Source: Theropithecus gelada (lineage: Eukaryota; Chordata; Mammalia; Primates; Cercopithecidae). From it: a DNA stretch of 64,000 nt. The stretch is taken from positions 109,506,636 through 109,570,635 of the forward strand of contig NC_037677.1 in NCBI RefSeq assembly GCF_003255815.1. Direction: 5' to 3'. The translations under genes were made by a program, and so were the position numbers. This document shows positions 20,461 through 31,115 of this stretch, piece by piece (within the stretch, counting starts at the first letter, position 1; every line of letters begins with the position of its first letter). The notes below the pieces were generated by a model. It saw only the letters and a list, made by a program, of their open reading frames with translations. It had not been told where the DNA came from and did not search any database.

Positions 20461-20789
20461 TAAATCTGCTTTTTCCTCCTCTGTCAGGACCATAGACCTC
20501 CAACCAGCGACATTACTTGATCTCAGGGGAGCCGCGGGTCCAGATGATCCCAAGCCCTGGAGATCCCATCCATCCCTCAGGGTAAACTGGGAGCATCTTC
20601 TTCCACCCCCAGAGTGTTTGAATTTGAATTTGAATGGAAGGAGGAGCATCATAACCACTGAATGCATCGAATATCTCTGAGTCCCATTATATGTAAGGTT
20701 CTCTACAAATAGCAGTATGCTGGAACCAGCTCATACCAGCTTCTAGGAAACAATTATTAAGTTGTCAGGATTTTTTTCTTAAATTGATT
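20461..20789. other. unique DNA
   Basis: Only a short TTTGAA triplicate at 20618-20636 stands out. Confidence 0.5.
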
Positions 20790-21090
20790 CATTATTATTA
20801 TTATTTGAAATGGAGTCTTGCTCTGCCGACCAGGCTGGAGTGCGATGGCGGGAACTCGACTCACTGCAACCTCCACCTCCCGGGGTCAAGGGATTCTCCT
20901 GCCTTAGACTCCTGAGTAGCTGGGGTTACAGGCGCATGCCACCATGCCTGGCTAATTTTTTTGTATTTTTAGTAAAAACGGGATTTCACCATGTTGGCCA
21001 GACTGCTCTCAAACTCGTGACCTCAGGTGATCTGCCTGCCTCAGCTTCCCAAAGTAGTGGAATTACAGGCGTGAGCCACTGTGCCTGGCC
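20790..21090 (-). mobile_element. Alu SINE (AluS-like)
   Basis: Starts with a (TTA)n-type tail and ends CTGTGCCTGGCC. It directly abuts the next Alu. Confidence 0.95.
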
Positions 21091-21384
21091 TTTTAATTTA
21101 TTTTTTATTTTTTGAGACAGTTTCATCCAGGCTGGAGTGCGATGGCACACTCTCAGCTCACTGCAACCCTTTCCTCCTGGGCTCAAGTGAGTGTCATGCC
21201 TCAACCTCCCAAGTAGTTGGGATTACAGTCATGCACCACCATGCCTGGCTAATTTTTGTATTTTTTAATAGAGACAGGGTTTCACCATGTTGGCCAGGCT
21301 GGTCTCAAACTCCTGGCCTCAAGTGAACTTCCCACCTCAGCCTCCCAAAGTGCTAAGATTACAAGTGGGAGCTATCATGGCCAG
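21091..21384 (-). mobile_element. Alu SINE
   Basis: Second tandem minus-strand Alu with a small deletion in the tail-proximal monomer (GACAGTTTCATCCAGGCTGG). Confidence 0.94.
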
Positions 21385-21639
21385 CAAGTTTTCAGGAATT
21401 TCTGAAGTGGCCGATGTCACATTGGTAGCTTGAAGTCAGCCATGATGGGACTATTTACACTACCAAAATTGGCAACTGCTACAAATCAGAAATTTATTTT
21501 CTCCGAGAGCCGGTTGTTAAACACTTACCAGCACACTACTGCATAAAATACAGGTTATACAAGAGAGACAGACATGTGTAGAAACATGCCCTGCCTTCAA
21601 GGAGCTATATAGGAGGCAAGATGATGATGATGTTGAGAA

Positions 21640-21828
21640 CGTTGCTGATTTATAGTCAGGAAGTGAAAGTTCAAGTTTCAGCTGAGCCTCCCAAGGCAGG
21701 TCATTTTCTTTCTCTGGAACTCAGATTTCTGTCTGTTAAATGGGAATGATGGTAATATCTCCCTGCCGTTTTCACTGGGTTTTTAGGGAATTCATCAAAA
21801 ATGATACATGTGAAAGAACACCCGTTGG
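21640..21828 (+). mobile_element. MIR SINE
   Basis: CTGATTTATAGTCAGGAAG, CTGTCTGTTAAATGGGAATG and ATGATACATGTGAAAGAAC. The last 77 bases are repeated after the Alu (22133-22213). Confidence 0.7.
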
Positions 21829-22113
21829 GGCCGGGCGTGGTGGTTCATGCCTATAATCCCAGCACTTTGAAAGGCTGAAGCGGGTGGATCATGTGAGGAG
21901 TTTGAGACCAGCCTAGCCAACATGGTGAAACCCCATCTCTACCTAAAATACAAAAAATAACCGGGTGTAGTGGCACACATCTGTAATCCCAGCTACTCAG
22001 GAGGCTGAGGCACAGGAATCGCTTGAACCCGGGAGGGAGAAGTTGCAGTGAGCTGAGATGGCACCACTGTACTCCAGCCTGGGCAACAGAGTGAGACTCT
22101 GTCAAAAAAAAAA
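21829..22113 (+). mobile_element. Alu SINE (AluS-like)
   Basis: GGCCGGGCGTGGTGGTTCAT start, full-length, sitting between two direct copies of a MIR-like segment. Confidence 0.95.
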
Positions 22114-22132
22114 GGTGGGGAGGTGGCTATGG

Positions 22133-22213
22133 AATTATGTAACATCTCTCTGCCTTTCTCACTAGGTTATTTAGAAAATTCACCACAAATGATACACATA
22201 AAAGAAATCCCAT
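22133..22213 (+). repeat. direct repeat of 21752-21828
   Basis: About 78% identical by eye to the MIR end upstream of the Alu (ATGATACACATAAAAG versus ATGATACATGTGAAAG). Confidence 0.75.
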
Positions 22214-22374
22214 TGGGATCTATACTGGGCTGTTCCAATCATAGAAACATCCAGAAGGCACAAGACTGTCACCTAAGTGCCCCCAAGAAGGGATTTAACC
22301 ACACACAGGACCACCCTGAGGAACTATTAGAAGCCAAGAGAAGCAACAATTGAGTTTTATGTCCCCTGGTTAGA

Positions 22375-22460
22375 CTAGAAGCAGCTTGACAGTCTGGCCC
22401 TGTCTGCTATTTCTTTGTGCCTCTCACCAAGTGTAACACAGGATTGTGATCCTAAGGAAT
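22375..22460 (+). mobile_element. L2 LINE fragment
   Basis: TAGACTAGAAGCAGCTTGAC and CTGTCTGCTATTTCTTTGTG resemble the L2 3' region. Confidence 0.4.
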
Positions 22461-22695
22461 AAACAGGTGGTTCAGGCAGGAGGCCTGGGGGCACCTGTGG
22501 TGAGTCCGCCCACAAAGGCTGTGCTAAGAAGGGAGGCAGAGATAGTAATGTCTTCTCCAATCCACTGCAAAGAGGCTGTTGGGGCTGTGTGCAGGCATCT
22601 GAATGATGAAATGGAATGTCCTTGATGGATAAGGAGCAATAACTACTGCAAGCACATGACCTAGATAGGGATCTTTTAAAAAAAATGTTAATCTA

Positions 22696-22988
22696 GGCCG
22701 GGTGCGGTGGCTCGCGCACATAATCCCAGCGCTTTGGGAGGCCAAAGCGGGCAGATCACGAGGTCAGGAGATTGAGACCATCCTGGCCAACATGGTGAAA
22801 CCCCATCTCTACTAAAAATACAAAAATTAGCCGGGCATGGTGGCAGGCGCCTGTAGTCCCAGCTACTTGGGAGGCTGAGACTGGAGAATCGCTTGAACCC
22901 GGGAGGTGGAGGTTGCAGTGAGATGAGATTGCGCCACTGCACTCCAGCCTGATGACAGAGCAAGACTCCGTCCCAAAAGAGAAAAAAA
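22696..22988 (+). mobile_element. Alu SINE (AluS/Y-like)
   Basis: Full-length. The flanking words ATGTTAATCTA/ATGGTTAATCTA look like a slightly mutated target duplication. Confidence 0.95.
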
Positions 22989-23179
22989 TGGTTAATCTAA
23001 AGAGCAAAGTAAGGGTGACTAGCTTTGTAGCCTGGGGACTTCTCCTCGGGCCACTGCTGGAGCATCATCCTGAAGGTCTCCTTGTCAGCCAGTTGTCCCA
23101 CTCACTTTCTCCTGGCATTCCAGCCTCACCTCCTGCACCCTCCCTGTTATTCTTCCTCTCTCCATGACAGTCCAAGGCA

Positions 23180-23365
23180 TTTACACTTGGAGCCACCCAT
23201 TCTGTAGTGTAATTATAGGAAAGTATTTCTATCTTTTTATCTAATGATTTAATGGTCTGTCTTCCCAACCACACTGTAAAACCCTGGAGGGCATGGAATA
23301 TTGTCAATTGTATCTGTTTCTCCTGTGCTTCTTATTAGTACCCTGGAAGTGCTCAGTACATCATA
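23180..23365 (+). mobile_element. L2 LINE 3' end
   Basis: ACTGTAAAACCCTGGAGGGC, TTGTATCTGTTTCTCC and GGAAGTGCTCAGTACATC. Confidence 0.6.
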
Positions 23366-23469
23366 TGAGCCAGAGTGCTGGCCAGGAATGAGACCACACT
23401 TTGCCTGTTGAGCACTACATCTCCAGGGAACTCAGAGGCATCTCCAGGAAACTCAACACCTGAATATGT

Positions 23470-23632
23470 GAGCTGGTTCCTTACAACAATCCAATGAGGC
23501 AGAGGGGTGAGCAGATCCTTTTTACGGCTAAGGAAACTGGGGCACAAAGAGATTGACGGCACACTTGCCCCAAAGCGCAGGTAAGCAGCAAAGCCAGAAC
23601 GCAAAGTTTGGTCTATCTTAAAAACCCGTGCT
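23470..23632 (-). mobile_element. MIR SINE
   Basis: TTTTTACGGCTAAGGAAACT and AGCAAAGCCAGAACGCAAAG. Confidence 0.75.
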
Positions 23633-23636
23633 CTAG

Positions 23637-23935
23637 ACCAGGCGCAGAGGCTCACGCTTGTAATCCCAGCACTTTGGGAGGCCAAGGCGGGCAGATCACA
23701 AAGTCAGGAGTTTGAGACAAGCCTGACCAACATGGTGAAACCCCATCTTTACTAAAAATACAAAAATTAGTCGGGCGTGGTGGTATGTGCTTGTTGTCCC
23801 AGCTACTTGGGAGGCTGAGGCAGGAGAATCACTTGAACCTGGGAGGCGGACGTTGTAATGGGCCGAGATCACATCACTGCACTCCAGCCTGGGTGACAGA
23901 GTGAGAATCTGTCTCAAAACAAACCAACCAACCAA
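23637..23935 (+). mobile_element. Alu SINE (AluS-like)
   Basis: Full-length with an (AACC)n tail. Confidence 0.94.
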
Positions 23936-24949
23936 CCCATGGTCTTAACAACTATGTTATTAGGCAACACTGAGGAAAAGCTGTGAGTTTATTGAGTGAG
24001 TAGTACTATGGTGTTATCCCAACTTAGCCAATTGAAGAACCGATGCACTCAGTGGTTAAGACAACCTGCCCACGTTGTCTTAGGCAGCTGGGACCTGCTG
24101 GGAAGGTCTTGGATGGTAGATCTCTGCAGGGAGTGTGAACTGCCAAGGGCTTCTGGGTCTAGAAGAGAGGGCCTAGAAGGCGCTGGAGTCTCGGATGAAC
24201 AGCTCTCTAGTAAGGGCAAACAAGATGATGGTAGAAAAGACTTTAGGCTCCGAAGGGCACCTCCGTCCTCTTCGTTAGGTTTGCCCTAAAATCCAGTGTG
24301 ATTCGGTGCAAGCCTCCATTTCAGGTCTGTTTTCTTTTCTTCCTTCCCTTTTGCTTATCCTCGTGCAGAGCCCAGGGTATTTTTGGTGTTTTATTTTTTC
24401 ACTTTTCCTCCTGCACTGTGTGACTGCAGCAGAATGTTCCGGGAACATCTAGTTAGAGATCACTTCATGTGCTCCAAGGCCTGGGGACATGTTGTCCTCC
24501 TGGCCAGGTGGCCGCCAGGAACTGTTAATATGGCAGCAGCGCCGGCCTCCCAGGGCTAAGGGGGCACAGGATGGGCCTGGCCCAGTCCCTCAGGACTACC
24601 CCGGAGGCTCTATAGACAGACCAGACACCAGGGTTACATGGGGGCTGCAAAACCCAGAGCAAGGGCCAAAACTGAGATGAAGGCCAAAGCCCTGCCTTCA
24701 GATTCTACTTCTTCCCCAGCCAAAGTCAGCCCTGGACTTCTCTTTGGCCTTCAGAAACAGCCACTGAGGCTCAGACCAACTCTGGTGGACTAGAATGTCT
24801 CAATCTGGTCCTCTTTACACGTGTCGCTCTGCAGACCCACCAAGCTGGCATTCAGAGCTCCATTCCCAATAGAGACACCTCTCATCTCTTGACATTTCTA
24901 ACCTGCCAGGCACTGCGTCAAGTACTTCCTATATAAGATTGCCAGATAA
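23936..24949. other. unique DNA, possible regulatory stretch
   Basis: No exon recognised. A perfect STAT-type palindrome lies at 24434-24448 within a T/C-rich unique stretch. Confidence 0.4.
24434..24448. promoter_or_regulatory. ATGTTCC-G-GGAACAT palindrome (STAT/BCL6-like)
   Basis: The centre TTCCGGGAA fits the TTCCNGGAA class bound by STAT factors and BCL6. The seven-base arms are perfect. Confidence 0.3.
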
Positions 24950-24984
24950 GGCCGTGTGTGCTGGCTCAGGCCCGTAATCCTGCC
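24950..24984 (+). mobile_element. Alu head fragment (35 bp)
   Basis: GGCCGTGTGTGCTGGCTCAG and CCCGTAATCCTGCC, then unrelated sequence. No tail. Confidence 0.5.
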
Positions 24985-25174
24985 TGAGAGGCAGTTTGTA
25001 CCTTCTCATCTGCCCCCACAAAAGTATTGGCTCATGGTGCCTTTAACAGAGCAGTAAGTATTGGACCAGGAAACAAGTACATCTGGGTACTAATCCCAGT
25101 TCTCACCTAAACCTCTGTGGATCCAACTTGACTTCTCTGCATCCCACGCACGAGAAGTCAGAGGCACAGTTCTA
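24985..25174. other. unique DNA
   Basis: No feature recognised. Confidence 0.5.
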
Positions 25175-25300
25175 AGTCCTTGACTTATATGAACTCATTC
25201 AGTCCTCATCTCTTTGAGGCAGAGACTACTGTTGTCCCTATTACAGAGGAGGAAACTGAGGCAGAGAGAGGTTTGGTTACTTCACGCTGACTTCAGAGAC
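25175..25300 (-). mobile_element. MIR SINE
   Basis: GAACTCATTCAGTCCTCATC and ACAGAGGAGGAAACTGAGGC. Confidence 0.85.
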
Positions 25301-25337
25301 TTCAGGCTTAATCATGACATAAGACTACCCTTGAGGC

Positions 25338-25440
25338 CACACAGCACAGTGGTTGTAGCATAGACTCTGGAGTCAGAATACTATGGGTTCAAATCCTGGC
25401 TCTGTTGCTTAGAAGCTCTGTTACTAAGTTACCTCTTAAG
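25338..25440 (+). mobile_element. MIR SINE (tail-to-tail with the previous one)
   Basis: CACAGTGGTTGTAGCATAGA, CTGGAGTCAGAATACTATGG and TTCAAATCCTGGCTCTGTTG. Confidence 0.85.
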
Positions 25441-25575
25441 GGGGGAAAAAGCTGTGTTAATAACAGTGATTGGCTATATTTATGTGTGTTCCAGATATTG
25501 CACAGGACATGATATTGCATGGGACATGCTTACACTAAAAAAATCAAATTGGGAACGGATATCCTGAACCTTATC

Positions 25576-25853
25576 GAGACAGAGTCTCACTCTTATTGCC
25601 CATCCTGGAGTGCAATGGTGCGATCTCAGTTCACCGCAACCTCCACCTCCCAGGTTCAAGAGATTCTCCTGCCTCAGCCTCCTGAGTAGCTGGGATTACA
25701 GGCATGCACCACCGCACGTGGCTAATTTTGTATTTTTTAGTAGAGACGGAGTTTCTCCATGTTGGTCAGGCTGGTCTCGAACTCCTGACCTCAGGTGATC
25801 CGCCCACCTCGGCCTCCCGAAGTGCTGAGATTACAGGTGTAAGACACCACACC
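25576..25853 (-). mobile_element. Alu SINE (AluS-like), short tail
   Basis: GAGACAGAGTCTCACTCTTA to AGACACCACACC. The poly-T tail is nearly absent. Confidence 0.92.
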
Positions 25854-26133
25854 ACGTAGGAGAGACACATTTCAATATCTTGACAGCCAGCACAGCCATA
25901 GCCATATGTGTTGGTGAACTTCAGACCCATGTATCAAGCTTCAGGAAATAAACTGTCTCCATCCACTAGAGAAAGAAAGGTTTAGGGATAATGTGTTTGA
26001 GCCATGCTTGGTTGGATCCCCTCTCACTGTGGAACAGTGCGGCAGTCATAACTGTCTGTCATTAAACAGTCAGATAGGCAGGGGTCAGTTCCTGTCACTC
26101 ATAACAGACCTTTGCTGTCAAAATCTGATAAAA

Positions 26134-26434
26134 GACCGGGCGCAGTGGCTCATGCCTGTAATTCCAGCACTTTGGGAGGCCAATGTGGGTGAACTGCTTG
26201 AGCTCAGGAGTTTGAGACCAGCAGGGGCAACATAGGAAGACCTTGTTTCTACCAAAAAAAAAACAAAAAATCAGTCAGTGTGGTGGCACATGCCTGTCGT
26301 CCCAGCTACTTGGGAGGCTGAGGTGGGAGGACCATTTGAGCCCAGGAGATCAAGGCTGCAGTGAGCTGTGATTGAGCTGCTGCACTCCAGCCTGGGTGAC
26401 AAAGGGAGACCGTGTCTCAAAAAAAAAAAAAAAA
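26134..26434 (+). mobile_element. Alu SINE (AluJb-like)
   Basis: Flanked by a perfect 10-bp target duplication AAATCTGATA (26121-26130, 26435-26444). Confidence 0.95.
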
Positions 26435-26489
26435 AAATCTGATACAATATGGTTAGCCCATGTTATGGTGATTTCAATAGGAAGAATAC

Positions 26490-26925
26490 TTGTAAAAGGT
26501 TTTTAGAGAAAGCCCTAGACCAGACATCAGGGGGCTTAGATGCTAGTCCAGTTATGTTCCTAACTGTGAGATGTTGAACAAGCCATTCTCTTTTCTTTTC
26601 TTTCTTTCTTTTTTTTTTTTGAGACAGAGTCTCCCTCTGTCACCCAGGCTGGAATGCAGTGGTGCAATCTTGGCTCACTGCAGCCTCCGCCTCCCGGGTT
26701 CAAGCGATTCTCCTGTCTCAGCCTCCTGGGTAACTGGGATTACAGGTGCCCATCACCATGCCCGGCTAATTTTTGTATTTTTAGCAGAGACAGTTTTCAC
26801 CATGTTGGTCAGGCTGGTCTCAAATTCCTAACCTCAAGTGATCTGCCCACCTTGGCCTCCCAAAGTGCTGGGATCACAGGCATGAGCCACCATACCCAGC
26901 TGAACAAGCTATTCTCTAATTTTGT
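26490..26925 (+). mobile_element. MIR SINE split by Alu
   Basis: TAACTGTGAGATGTTGAACA before the Alu and ATTCTCTAATTTTGTTTCGT after it. Confidence 0.55.
26592..26901 (-). mobile_element. Alu SINE (AluS-like)
   Basis: A 16-bp target duplication GAACAAGC(C/T)ATTCTCT (26576-26591, 26902-26917). Full-length. Confidence 0.96.
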
Positions 26926-26929
26926 TTCG

Positions 26930-27525
26930 TGAAAAGAAAGAACTGGGGAATGGATTTGCCATGACTCATTTGGTTGCAAATGATAAACAATCAACTCAAA
27001 CAGGTTAAAGCCCCAAACTGGACGTATCTGTTCACATAACTGAAAAGTTCAGAGATGATGTTAGTTTCAGGTATAGCTGGATCCAGGGGCTCAAAGGAAG
27101 TTTCTATGATTTGGCCTCTTCCTCACGCTTTCACAATCAGTCATGCCTACTTTATATGGTGACTCCAGTAGCTCAGCCCAACATTATCCTTATAGCTAGC
27201 AATCCCATCAGAAATAGACCTTCTGTATTCAACAGGTCCATCCAAAAAATTATCTTTGTACTGATAGGAGTCATGTGTCCATCCTAAATGAATGACTAAG
27301 GTTGGAGGGATAGAATATGCCCATTGTCCAGGTCTGGGTTATATGTCCACCCTTTGGAGCCAGGAGCAGGTTAGCCCCATCCAAAGATCTGAGAGTATAA
27401 GAGCATTGGTTTTCCCAAAGATGAATCGGGGTGCTGTGAGAAAAGGAAGAGAGAAAGGATGCTGATGCTGGGAAGACATGGCAGGTGTCTACCACAATTG
27501 GCTCTCAGGTGGCTCCTAGTTCTAA
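26930..27525 (+). mobile_element. old interspersed repeat (L1 3' UTR or LTR-like)
   Basis: GGTTGCAAATGATAAACAAT, CACATAACTGAAAAGTTCAG, CAGCTGGATCCAGGGGCTCA (with small differences), AAATCGGGGTGCTG-like text and GGCAGGTGTCTACCAC match a known medium-reiteration consensus. I cannot name the family or orientation firmly. Confidence 0.5.
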
Positions 27526-27616
27526 AAATCTGTAATTTTGGAGAATAAAGATCTCTGCTTTCTGTCCTTTGATAACTTACAAAGAGGACAATGTGGGGCA
27601 GAAGATAGTGTTCTCT

Positions 27617-27758
27617 TTTTGATTTATTTATATTTAGTAGAGATGAGGTCTCACTATGTGGCCTGGGCTGGTCTTGAACTCCTGGACTCAAGCAGTCTTC
27701 CCACCTCAGCGTCCCAAAGTCCTGGGATTACGGACATGAGCCATGATGTCCAGCCTAC
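27617..27758 (-). mobile_element. Alu monomer (FLAM-like or truncated AluJ)
   Basis: Only one monomer is present: TAGTAGAGATGAGGTCTCAC to GCCATGATGTCCAGCC. Confidence 0.75.
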
Positions 27759-28844
27759 TGTTTCTTATTTCACCCGTTTTTCCACTGTCGTGTGCCCCCT
27801 TGGGAAGAGAGCAAAACAAAGCATTGACCTTGTAAAAAGTCAAAAAAAGGCCACTCTTCAGTAGCATGGATGGAAGACATTCTGCATCTTCCTTCCCAAA
27901 CAGTGTGGGTCTCCAGGCAAAGAATTAATCATTATAAATGGTGGGGAGGGACGCACAGCATCAGCATCTATTGCCGTCTGAGCAGCCACATTGTCACTCA
28001 TAGAGCAACAACATTTGCTCTTCTCCCTTCCCAGAAGCATTTACCCTAAAGAATCCTCTGGTCCTTAAATCAAGCTCCAGGCTGATTTGTATGCTGTAAT
28101 GGTGATACACACCATCTGGTTACAACCAGGTCCCAATGCCAAATGGTGAACTTGTCTGGGAAAGTGCAGTTTTGTGAACAACAGTAGAAGGAAAAATGTC
28201 AATAAAGGACAGTCTGCTGAACGGAGGTTAAATACTTTCATATGTCTCAGCTAACCCAAAAACTTCCCTGAATTCTCATTAAAAAAAAAAAAAATCATAA
28301 TCTGATGTTTTAACCTCATTAAATGCTGCACTTTGAGAAGCAAGAAAAGGACTGAGTTGAAAATTGGCACCTGGTTCAGGTCACTGAGCTGTAATTCTGT
28401 CTTTGCCTTGCCAGGTTCCCCTGTAGGGGAGGGCTCTGCAGAGTGACAGGAAATTGGGCAGGGGTTGAGATTTCCTAGAGCCTCTGAGAAGCCTTTTCCT
28501 CTCCCAGCCCCAATCCACAAAGCCGATTCTAGTTCCTTCCTCCATAACTCTCCACTGCTGCCCAGGCCCATTCCTTTCCCCCACTGCCTTTGGGAGACAG
28601 GCCGCCATGTTGGTTCTTGAATCCTGGCCAAAAGATTGAGAAGTCCGGAAGCAGTCAGCTCCTTCTTTTGAAGCCATTGGCTTCCTTTCTGTCCCTGCCT
28701 CGTTTTCTCCTTTCCCTTCTATGCTTCTACTATCATTTTTCATCTATATGTCTGTTTTCTTCCAGTTTTTAGTAGCAGTACTGAAAATTCTAATAAGAAA
28801 ACTTAGAAGCAATTTTTTTAAAGTAGTAATGTAATATACAAAAG
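27759..28844. other. unique DNA, candidate conserved stretch 27880-28260
   Basis: No exon recognised. 27880-28260 has homeodomain-like ATTAATCATTATAAATGG and a CTGGTT-AC-AACCAG palindrome near 28119. Long minus-strand frames between 28251 and 28743 have no domain. Confidence 0.35.
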
Positions 28845-28930
28845 ACCATTCATTGAATTGTATGATTTAAATGGGTGAACTGTGTGATTATATAAATTAT
28901 ATCTTAATAGTTTTGTTTTTTTTTAAAAAA
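28845..28930 (+). mobile_element. L1M 3' terminus fragment
   Basis: CATTGAATTGTATGATTTAA and TATATAAATTATATCTTAAT are the typical last bases of old L1s. Confidence 0.7.
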
Positions 28931-29050
28931 GAAGAAAATATGAGAACTACAAGTGGGTAGTATAGGTAATTGAAGATGCGTTTACCTTGTAGTATTCATT
29001 CATAAGACTAAGGAATCACTTGCTACCCACATCCAAAAACGGGCTGAGTT

Positions 29051-29350
29051 GGCCGGGCGCGGTGGCTCAAGCCTGTAATCCCAGCACTTTGGGAGGCCGA
29101 GACGGGCGGATCACGAGGTCAGGAGATCGAGACCATCCTGGCTAACACGGTGAAACCCCGTCTCTATTAAGACATACAAAAAACTGGCCGGGCGCGGTTG
29201 TGGGCGCCTGTAGTCCCAGCTACTCGGGAGGCTGAGGCAGGAGAATGGCGTGAACCCGGGAGGCGGAGCTTGCAGTGAGCTGAGATCCGGCCACTGCACT
29301 CCAGCCCGGGCGACAGAGCGAGACTCCGTCTCAAAAAAAAAAAAAAAAAA
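29051..29350 (+). mobile_element. young Alu (AluYR-like, Old World monkey type)
   Basis: Near-consensus body with CTCAAGCCTGTAATCCC, CACGAGGTCAGGAGATCGAG and GAGATCCGGCCACTGCAC. Flanked by a perfect 16-bp target duplication AAAAACGGGCTGAGTT (29035-29050, 29351-29366). Confidence 0.97.
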
Positions 29351-29411
29351 AAAAACGGGCTGAGTTGATGGAGATTGAGCGGTACATTCACCCGACTTAG
29401 CGTCACAGCTG

Positions 29412-29586
29412 TTCTTTTTCCTCCCTTCCAGAGGCCAAAATGGCAGATGAGTTTGAGGTTACGGTCCAAACTGGAGATTCTGTGTACAGAGTGTATTTAT
29501 GTGGGTGGGAGTCCTTCCATGGCCTCATAAAGTTTCATCTCCTAAGCATCGCAGCATTTGTAGTCTCAGAGGTTAAATTCGACTAA
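29412..29586 (+). CDS. hypothetical 48-codon small ORF behind an acceptor-like tract (speculative)
   Basis: I do not recognise this ORF. A polypyrimidine run ending CTCCCTTCCAG (29412-29431) looks like a 3' splice site. Nine bases later an ATG in good Kozak context (AAAATGGCA, 29440) opens a 48-codon frame ending TAA at 29586. The peptide starts MADEFEVTVQTGDSV and has a hydrophobic stretch near residues 29-42. No homologue or upstream donor exon is visible. An ORF this short is common by chance, so I list it only as a candidate. Confidence 0.12.
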
Positions 29587-30188
29587 CAATGGCTTCCTTT
29601 TCTGAGAACGACTTGGTTAAAAGGTGTATGACTCATATTTGTCAGGGGCAATTTGCTTTTATCTGACTTTTTTCCTCATTGGCGTCACTTCCTCCTCCTT
29701 TCCTTTTCTCAGAGGTAGCTGGGATTTGGCAACATGAACACAGCAATTTACAGGGAAGTCACACGTAGTCTCCCGTTTGGCTCCGGTGGCCATGCTCAGA
29801 GCTACCCTAGGTTACCCTAGGCCTTCATACACCACCTGCCCCAGTTCGCACACTCTCAGCTCTGCATAGGAAATTCACCACTTTATGGCTTCGCGTAAAA
29901 GTGCCATTCTGAATAAACGCAAAAGCAATCAAATGCTCTTGAGTTGTTGGTCTTAAATATCAGTCATGCTTCATCGCAGGCATGCAGGACCTGTTCCTTG
30001 TATGATATCGTCATATAAAGATTAAGGACCTTAGGGGCATCTTAATGAGGTGATAATGAGGAAAAAATGTTCTGGTTTTTGGGGGGCCTGTAGTCTTCAC
30101 TTTAATGTTCAAAATGGGTTTAATCTGACATTGAACTCCTTGTTATGCAGTATTAAGGAAGAGTGGGGAGGGAAATGAAGATGGTACT
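29587..30188. other. unique DNA
   Basis: No repeat recognised. A duplicated GTTACCCTAG/GCTACCCTAG pair lies at 29800-29820. Confidence 0.5.
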
Positions 30189-30800
30189 CAGGTAGGGGTG
30201 TGTGTGTGGGTGTGTGGTTGTGTTTGTGTATGGGTGTGTGTGTGTGTACGTGCAGGTGTGTGTGCGTGGATGTGTGGGGGTGTGTATAGGTGTGTGTAGG
30301 TGTGTGTGTGGGAGGTGTGTGTGGGTATGTGTGTGTGGGGGTGTGGGTGTGGGTGTGTGTGGGTGTAGGGGTGTGTGTGGGGGGGTGTTGGTGTGGGTGT
30401 GTGTGGGTGTAGTGTGTGGGGGGTGTGTGGTTGTGTTTGTGTAGGTGTGTGTGTAGGTATGTATGGGTGTGTATGCACGCTTGCAGGTGTGTGTGTGAAT
30501 GTCTGGTGGTGTGTGTGTGTAGGTGTGTGTGGTGTGTATGGGGTGTGTGTGTATGTGTGTGTGGGTGTGTATGTGTGTGGGTGTGTGGGGGCATGTGTAG
30601 GGTGTGTAGATGTAGGTGTGTGGGTGTAGGGTGTGTGTGGCTGTGTGTGTGGGTGTGTGTGGGTTTAGGGGGTGTGTGGGGGTGTGTGGAGGTGCGTGTG
30701 GGGTGTGTGTGTGGGTGTGTGGGTGTGGATGTGGGTTTGTGTGAGGGGGTGTGAGTGTGGGTGTATGGGGGGATGAGGGGGTGTGTGTGTGTGTATGTAG
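30189..30800 (+). repeat. GT-rich minisatellite (GTGTGGGTGTGT-type), about 610 bp
   Basis: Imperfect mixtures of GTGTGT, GTGTGGG and TGTAGG units without a single period. The G-rich strand is the plus strand. The 217- and 231-codon His/Thr/Pro frames on the minus strand are a by-product of this low-complexity sequence. Confidence 0.98.
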
Positions 30801-30819
30801 GCACACACTGTGCTTGGAA

Positions 30820-31115
30820 TTTTTTTTGTTTTCAAGACAGGGTCTTGCTCTGTTGCCCAGACTGGAGTGCAGTAGCGTGATCTTGGCTCACTGCAACCTC
30901 TGCTTCTCAGGCTCAAACTGTCCTCCTGCCTCAGTCCCCCTAGTAGCTGGGTCTATAGGCGCATACCACCATGCCTGGCTAATTTTTTCTATTTTTGGTA
31001 AAGATGGGGTTTCATGATGTTGCTCAGGCTGGTCTTGAACTCCTGGGCTAGAGTGATCCACCCGCCTCAGACTCCCAAAGTATTAGGATTGCAGGCGTGA
31101 GCCACTGCGCCAGGT
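30820..31115 (-). mobile_element. Alu SINE (AluJ-like)
   Basis: It starts right after the minisatellite and is flanked by TGGAAT/TGGAAC. Confidence 0.93.

Noticed and set aside
20166..20495. 109-codon Pro/Ser/Phe frame and its Lys/Glu counterpart
   Set aside because: Products of the CCTT microsatellite.
20790..21384. CRISPR-like or segmental repeat because two similar ~300-bp units are adjacent
   Set aside because: They are simply two independent Alus in the same orientation.
30109..30806. 217- and 231-codon minus-strand His/Thr/Pro-rich open frames
   Set aside because: They are the complement of the GT-rich minisatellite. Low-complexity repeats rarely contain stops, and there is no start context or domain.
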